From JBEVNX01 sp040507895 (GTDB taxonomy: Bacteria; Desulfobacterota; Binatia; JACPRU01): a stretch of 18,534 bases of DNA. A program made the position numbers and the translations under genes. Under the pieces are notes generated by a model. The model made no database searches. It saw only the letters and a program-made list of their open reading frames with translations, and had not been told where the DNA came from. Each line of letters starts with the position of its first letter. The first letter of the stretch is position 1. Of the stretch, positions 14,880 to 18,534 are shown in pieces. The DNA lies in the NCBI GenBank assembly GCA_040507895.1, contig JBEVNX010000029.1, positions 1 through 18,534 of the forward strand, given 5' to 3'.

Positions 14880-16046
14880 ATGGATTTCGAGTGGACCGAG
14901 GAGCAGCAGGACATCCGCAACCAGGTGCGAGCGCTCTGCGAGCGCTTCCCCGACGAATACTGGCGCGGGCGCGACACGACCGGGGAGTTCCCGTGGGAGT
15001 TCTACAAGGCGATCGCCGACGGCGGCTGGCTCGGCATCACGATCCCGCGCGAGTATGGCGGCGCGGGCCTCGGCATCACCGAGGCGGCGATCGTCATGCA
15101 GACCGTCGGCGAGTCGGGCGGCGGCACGCAAGCTTGCTCGGCGATCCACCTCGGCATCTTCGGCCTCGAGCCGCTCATCAAGTACGGCACCGAGACCATC
15201 AAAAAGAAGTACCTGCCGGACATCCTCGCCGGTAAGACCCACGTCTCCTTCGCGGTCACGGAGCCCGACGCGGGGACCAACACCACCGAGATCAAGACCT
15301 TCGCCACCCGCCGGGGCGATGGCTACTCGATCACCGGCCGCAAGGTCTTCATCACCAAGGCGCGCGAATCCCAGAAGATGTTGCTGCTGACGCGCACCAC
15401 GCCGATCGAGAACGTCGAGAAGAAGACCGACGGCATGACGCTCTTCTTCGCCGACATCGACCGCGAGGCCGTGGAAGTGCGCGAGCTTCACAAGTGTGCC
15501 CGGCCCGCGATCGACACCAACATGCTCTTCATCGACAACCTCTACGTTCCCCTCGAGGACCGCATCGGAGAGGAGGGTAAAGGCTTCCGCTACATCCTCG
15601 ACGGCATCAATCCCGAGCGCATTCTGGTCGCCGCCGAATGCATCGGCATGGGCAAGCGCGCGCTCGAGCGCGCCGTGCGCTATGCCAAGGAGCGCGTGGT
15701 GTTTCACCGGCCGATCGGCATGAACCAGGGCATCCAGTTCCCGCTCGCCGATTCCGCCGCCAAGCTCGAGACCGCGGAGCTGATGGTCTACAAGGCGGCC
15801 TGGCTCTACGACCACGGGCGGCCGTGTGGCAAGGAGGCGAACATGGGGAAATACATGTCCGCCGAGGCCGGCTTCGAGGCCGCGGACCGCGCCATGCAAG
15901 CGCACGGCGGCTACGGTTACATCAAAGACTACGACGTCGAGCGCTACTGGCGCGAGATCCGGCTCTTCCGCATCGCGCCGATCTCACAGGAGATGGTGCT
16001 CAACTATGTAGGCGAGCACGTGCTGGGGCTCCCGCGCTCGTACTGA
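14880..16046 (+). CDS. Acyl-CoA dehydrogenase (IVD/LCAD-type catalytic base)
   Basis: FAD flavoenzyme introducing a 2,3-double bond in an acyl-CoA. The 388-residue product has the three family domains: N-terminal helical (1-120), beta domain with FAVTEPDAGTNTT (124-136) and a GYSITGRKVFIT segment, and C-terminal helical with RVVFHRPIG (272-280) and HGGYGYIKDYDVERYWRE (342-359). The position of the MCAD/SCAD catalytic Glu is Pro367 (RIAPISQEM). Instead E246 in NPERILVA sits where isovaleryl- and long-chain dehydrogenases carry theirs. The substrate is therefore more likely branched or long. ATG 14880 has GGAGGG 5 bases before it. The 3' end overlaps the histidine-kinase gene by 47 bases. Confidence 0.93.
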   Translation: MDFEWTEEQQDIRNQVRALCERFPDEYWRGRDTTGEFPWEFYKAIADGGWLGITIPREYGGAGLGITEAAIVMQTVGESGGGTQACSAIHLGIFGLEPLIKYGTETIKKKYLPDILAGKTHVSFAVTEPDAGTNTTEIKTFATRRGDGYSITGRKVFITKARESQKMLLLTRTTPIENVEKKTDGMTLFFADIDREAVEVRELHKCARPAIDTNMLFIDNLYVPLEDRIGEEGKGFRYILDGINPERILVAAECIGMGKRALERAVRYAKERVVFHRPIGMNQGIQFPLADSAAKLETAELMVYKAAWLYDHGRPCGKEANMGKYMSAEAGFEAADRAMQAHGGYGYIKDYDVERYWREIRLFRIAPISQEMVLNYVGEHVLGLPRSY

Positions 16047-17304
16047 GCGGGGCGGTGGCGACCGAGGCGGGCAGCGCCACGTCTGCCGGGATCGGAAAGC
16101 GCATCCGAACGCGAGACCCTCTGCCCGTCTGCGACTGCACGGTGACCGAGCCGCCGTGCGCCTCGGCCACCAGACGCACGATGAAGAGACCGAGCCCCGT
16201 GCCCGCTTCGTCTCCCTCGGAGACGTAAGGCTCGAAGAGTCGCTTGCGCACGCCCTCGGGAATTCCCGGGCCGTCGTCCATGACTGCGACGGTGACCGCG
16301 CCGCCCTCGATGCCGGTCACGACCTGGACGTGCCCCCCGGCCGGGACGAACTTGATGGCGTTCCACAGCAGATTGGAGATCGCGCGATGGAGATGCGCGC
16401 GGTCGCCGGAGATGAGCGGCAGGCCGTCGAGCAACTTGGCGTCGAGCCACATCTCCTTCTCGGCCGCCAGGCGGCGGTGATGCTGAATGGCATCCTTGAC
16501 GACCGCGTTCAGGTCGACCAGGGCGCGCCTCGAGCCCCGCACGGAGTCGGGCGATGCGACCGCCAAGAACGTCGCGAGCAGCTCGCCGCACTCCGTGGCC
16601 GCCTTGCGGATCGCTTCGAAGGCGCCGCGCCGCCCGGTTTCGTCCGCGCCCTCGAGCTCGGCTAGCAAGGCCTCGGCCATCCCCGCGATCGCGGACAGCG
16701 GCGACTGGAGGTCGTGCGTGAGCGTGGCGAGCAGATCGGTGCGAAAGCGCTCACGCTCGCGGGCGATCTCGGCGGCGCGCCGCTCCTTCTTGGCGATCGT
16801 CACGAGATAGCCGTAGAACGTTGCGATGCCGAACAAGAACGGGAAACGGAGAAGGACGCCGGGCGTCAAGATGTGCCCGAGCGAGTCAGTGCGGAGTAGA
16901 AACATCGCGTAGATGAGCGCGATCAGCGCCGCGCCCCCGGCGATCATGGCCTCGCTCTCGCCGAGCGCCGCAACGAAGAGCACCGAGAAGTAGAGGAGGA
17001 AGAGCTCGCTGCTGCGCTCGCCCGCGAGCATCATGCCGAAGCTGATCCACGCGGTGTCGAACAGCACGAAGGCCGAGCGCAGCCACAAATTCTCGAAGGC
17101 GCGCGTCGGCAGCATCGCGCCGAGCAGGTTGCTCATCAGAAAGACCACGACGAAGAGCGCGACGGCGGGGTCGGTGCCCGTGCCCGGTCGATCGAACAGC
17201 ACGAGGTAGGACGCCGTGATGATCACCACCCAGCGCAGGAACAGCACCGCGCGCTTCTTGGTGGCGAGGAATGGCGGAACCGCGGCGAGAGTCGGAACCT
17301 TCAC
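16000..17304 (-). CDS. Orphan membrane sensor histidine kinase
   Basis: The 434-residue product has six predicted membrane helices (about 21-37, 47-65, 73-93, 101-115, 120-136, 150-170) with almost no periplasmic loops, so the signal is probably sensed in or near the membrane. A short linker (172-190) leads to the HisKA domain with H197 in LTHDLQSPL, then HATPase_c: N box NLLWNAIKF (311-319), G1 DDGPGIP (343-349), G2 GTGLGLF (368-374). No HAMP or PAS domain and no response regulator nearby. GTG 17304 begins 22 bases after the diiron-protein stop on the same strand, so the two may be one operon. The last 25 residues are low-complexity and overlap the dehydrogenase gene. Confidence 0.93.
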   Translation of the reverse strand: MKVPTLAAVPPFLATKKRAVLFLRWVVIITASYLVLFDRPGTGTDPAVALFVVVFLMSNLLGAMLPTRAFENLWLRSAFVLFDTAWISFGMMLAGERSSELFLLYFSVLFVAALGESEAMIAGGAALIALIYAMFLLRTDSLGHILTPGVLLRFPFLFGIATFYGYLVTIAKKERRAAEIARERERFRTDLLATLTHDLQSPLSAIAGMAEALLAELEGADETGRRGAFEAIRKAATECGELLATFLAVASPDSVRGSRRALVDLNAVVKDAIQHHRRLAAEKEMWLDAKLLDGLPLISGDRAHLHRAISNLLWNAIKFVPAGGHVQVVTGIEGGAVTVAVMDDGPGIPEGVRKRLFEPYVSEGDEAGTGLGLFIVRLVAEAHGGSVTVQSQTGRGSRVRMRFPIPADVALPASVATAPLSTSAGAPARARLHS

Positions 17305-17326
17305 CGGGACCAGGGGCTACGCGAGC

Positions 17327-18322
17327 TCAGGCCGAAGCCGGCGACGCGCCGCTCGGCGGTGTACGTACGCCGATCGAGGCCAGCCGTCCGCGCGAGCGCT
17401 CGTTGAGAAGGCCGACGCGAGCCAAGTTCGCGAGCAGCGTCGAGTCGAGCTCCTTGCGAAAGATTTGACGAAAGACCACCGCGTCTCCGCCCGCTTGCCG
17501 CTCCCGCTTCAAGCGGCGGATGTCTTCGATATCGCGTTCGTCGAAGCCCATCTCGCGGTAGGGCTCGTAGGGAAACATGCCTTTCAACGTCTTGACCACC
17601 GCCCACTCCGTCACCTCCTCGAGCTCGAGGCGCTCTTGCTCGCTCGACTCGGCCACCACGCGGGGGAGCGACAGCATCCCGAAGCCCATGTGCCGCGACT
17701 CGTCGGCGAGAATGCGCCGGCAGATCTCACGTAACAGCGGGTCCCTCGACGCCTCCACTAGCATGCGGAAGAGCGACACCGCGAAGGTTTCGGCGACGAG
17801 CTGAAGACCGATCGTCTTGGCCGCCCAGCGCGAGTCCGAGATCAGCACGTCGAAGAGCTCCTGCAAAGCCGCCGGCATAGGGTAGAAGTGGCCATCGAGC
17901 TTCTCGGCGATGTAGCGATGCAGGACCTCGGTGTGCCGTGCCTCGTCGAGCACCTGTGTGGCCTGAAAGAGCTTGGCGTCGCCGCCCGCGACCATCTCGA
18001 CGAGCTGGCTACAGACGATCATCGCGCCGTGCTCGCCGTACATCAAGGTTGAGAGCCGCCAGGCGGCAAGCCGGCGGTTGAGCTCTCCCTGCTGCGTCTT
18101 GCTGAGCTTTCGCCAATGAATCGTGCCGAAGGCGTCGACGAGCTCGTCGGTGAGCAGGCCCTCGCCGCAGTTCACCTGCAGGTCCCAGGGCACGTCCTTC
18201 GTGGCGTTCCACTGATCGCGCTTGGCGTTCTCGTAGAGCTTGCGCAGCTCCGCCTGATCGACCGCGTAGTCTTTGCAGAAGACGACGTCCGATCGCGAGG
18301 GAATCGTATGGGACTCCTGCAC
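17327..18322 (-). CDS. Ferritin-like diiron protein (AurF / R2-like type)
   Basis: The 331-residue, mostly helical product has a complete carboxylate-bridged diiron ligand set in ferritin-like order: E97 (YGEHGAM), E127xxH130 (DEARH), E178 (VAETF), and E208xxH211 (DESRH). This suits non-haem oxygenases or N-oxygenases such as AurF, R2-like oxidases and acyl desaturases; the reaction is unknown. The frame is open to a TTG at 18373, but GTG 18322 has GGGGAGGAG directly upstream and is clearly the better start. There is no signal peptide or membrane segment. It sits 22 bases before the histidine kinase gene. A ferredoxin or reductase partner is not visible. Confidence 0.88.
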   Translation of the reverse strand: MQESHTIPSRSDVVFCKDYAVDQAELRKLYENAKRDQWNATKDVPWDLQVNCGEGLLTDELVDAFGTIHWRKLSKTQQGELNRRLAAWRLSTLMYGEHGAMIVCSQLVEMVAGGDAKLFQATQVLDEARHTEVLHRYIAEKLDGHFYPMPAALQELFDVLISDSRWAAKTIGLQLVAETFAVSLFRMLVEASRDPLLREICRRILADESRHMGFGMLSLPRVVAESSEQERLELEEVTEWAVVKTLKGMFPYEPYREMGFDERDIEDIRRLKRERQAGGDAVVFRQIFRKELDSTLLANLARVGLLNERSRGRLASIGVRTPPSGASPASA

Positions 18323-18369
18323 GGCTCCTCCCCTTCGCTCCGAGACTATCCGCCGGCTCGCGGGCTGCG

Positions 18370-18534
18370 TCAACGAGTCGCCCCGCGCGCTGCCGCGCGT
18401 CGTATCCCCCCGGCGATCATACCCGAGAGCAAAAAGAGCCCTCCACGCGGTGGCTCCATCACAACGCCTCGTAGCCTGGTGACGCGGTACTCGCCCCCGT
18501 CAATAGCAAAGCGCGGGCGACCCGCAGAGGGTCG
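18370..18534 (-). CDS. Possible C-terminal fragment of a gene cut by the window edge
   Basis: The minus strand is open from the window edge for 54 codons to a TGA at 18370-18372. It ends with a hydrophobic stretch (GGLFLLSGMIAGG) and a basic tail. Nothing recognisable. Third-position G/C is only about 60%, well below neighbouring genes, and a terminator-like hairpin lies inside it, so it may be non-coding. Confidence 0.2.
   Translation of the reverse strand, partial: RPSAGRPRFAIDGGEYRVTRLRGVVMEPPRGGLFLLSGMIAGGIRRAAARGATR
18416..18421 (-). promoter_or_regulatory. Possible -10 box upstream of the diiron-protein gene
   Basis: On the minus strand the bases read TATGAT, close to the -10 consensus, about 95 bases before the GTG start at 18322. 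No good -35 lies 16-18 bases upstream. Weak, single-motif evidence. Confidence 0.25.
18431..18457 (-). terminator. Terminator-like hairpin with T-run, minus strand
   Basis: On the minus strand a stem with CCAC-cgc-GTGG inside GAGC/GGCTC is followed directly by TTTTTG. This is the only hairpin with an adjacent T-run seen in the window. It would end a transcript entering from the right edge, just before the -10-like box that could start the diiron-protein and kinase unit. Confidence 0.4.

Noticed and set aside
14286..15905. Minus-strand open frame of 539 codons across the dehydrogenase and the divergent gap
   Set aside because: Antisense shadow of the acyl-CoA dehydrogenase running on into the CoA-transferase gene in another frame; no family motif.
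16031..16052. Weak hairpin at the dehydrogenase stop (CGCTC-gtact-GAGCG)
   Set aside because: The stem is short, no T-run follows, and it lies close to overlapping coding sequence, so chance is likely in this GC-rich DNA.
1..18534. tRNA, rRNA, CRISPR arrays, insertion sequences or phage genes
   Set aside because: No cloverleaf, spaced direct repeats, transposase or integrase motifs were recognised by reading; the window is almost fully covered by chromosomal genes.

Overview
The window is GC-rich DNA packed with genes on both strands. It shows no rRNA, tRNA, CRISPR array or insertion sequence. The order hslU-argB-argD-argF-argG resembles the hslVU-arg arrangement of deltaproteobacterial lineages. 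With the bactofilin, the LpxL-type acyltransferase and the soil-type lipid and CoA enzymes, this suggests a Gram-negative bacterium of deltaproteobacterial grade (Myxococcota, Desulfobacterota, Binatota or a relative). The taxon is an inference; no phylogeny was run.

Left block (1-5854, plus strand): hslU, the ATPase of the HslUV protease, is followed after a 77-base gap by a tight arginine cluster: argB, argD, argF, argG. All three arg junctions are 4-base ATGA overlaps, so the genes are very probably co-translated. They cover glutamate-N-acetylation product to argininosuccinate except for argC and the ornithine-releasing step; argH is not in the window. A promoter-like TTGACT/TACTGT pair and a perfect inverted repeat sit in the gap before argB.

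Middle block (5906-10228): a YajD-type HNH protein and a two-domain SAM methyltransferase (plus) converge on a dienelactone-hydrolase-family gene (minus) across a strong hairpin. A bactofilin gene (plus) is divergent from that hydrolase. It converges on a Lys/Arg-rich coiled-coil protein that lies downstream of an LpxL/HtrB-type lipid A acyltransferase (both minus).

Right-middle block (10339-13369): a membrane-anchored major-royal-jelly/Yellow-type beta-propeller (plus) meets, tail to tail with overlap, a minus-strand three-gene unit: SMP-30/gluconolactonase propeller, zinc-ribbon membrane protein, and a small membrane protein of the YdjM-like metal-dependent hydrolase type.

Right block (13502-18534): a CoA-transferase/acetyl-CoA-hydrolase homologue whose expected catalytic Glu appears to be Gly (minus) is divergent from an acyl-CoA dehydrogenase of the IVD/LCAD catalytic type (plus). 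The dehydrogenase overlaps tail to tail with an orphan six-TM histidine kinase. The kinase follows a ferritin-like diiron protein with a complete six-residue ligand set by only 22 bases. No wholly new system is proven. The best leads are the diiron-protein/kinase pair, the Glu-less CoA-transferase opposite the dehydrogenase, and the H1-like coiled-coil protein next to bactofilin.
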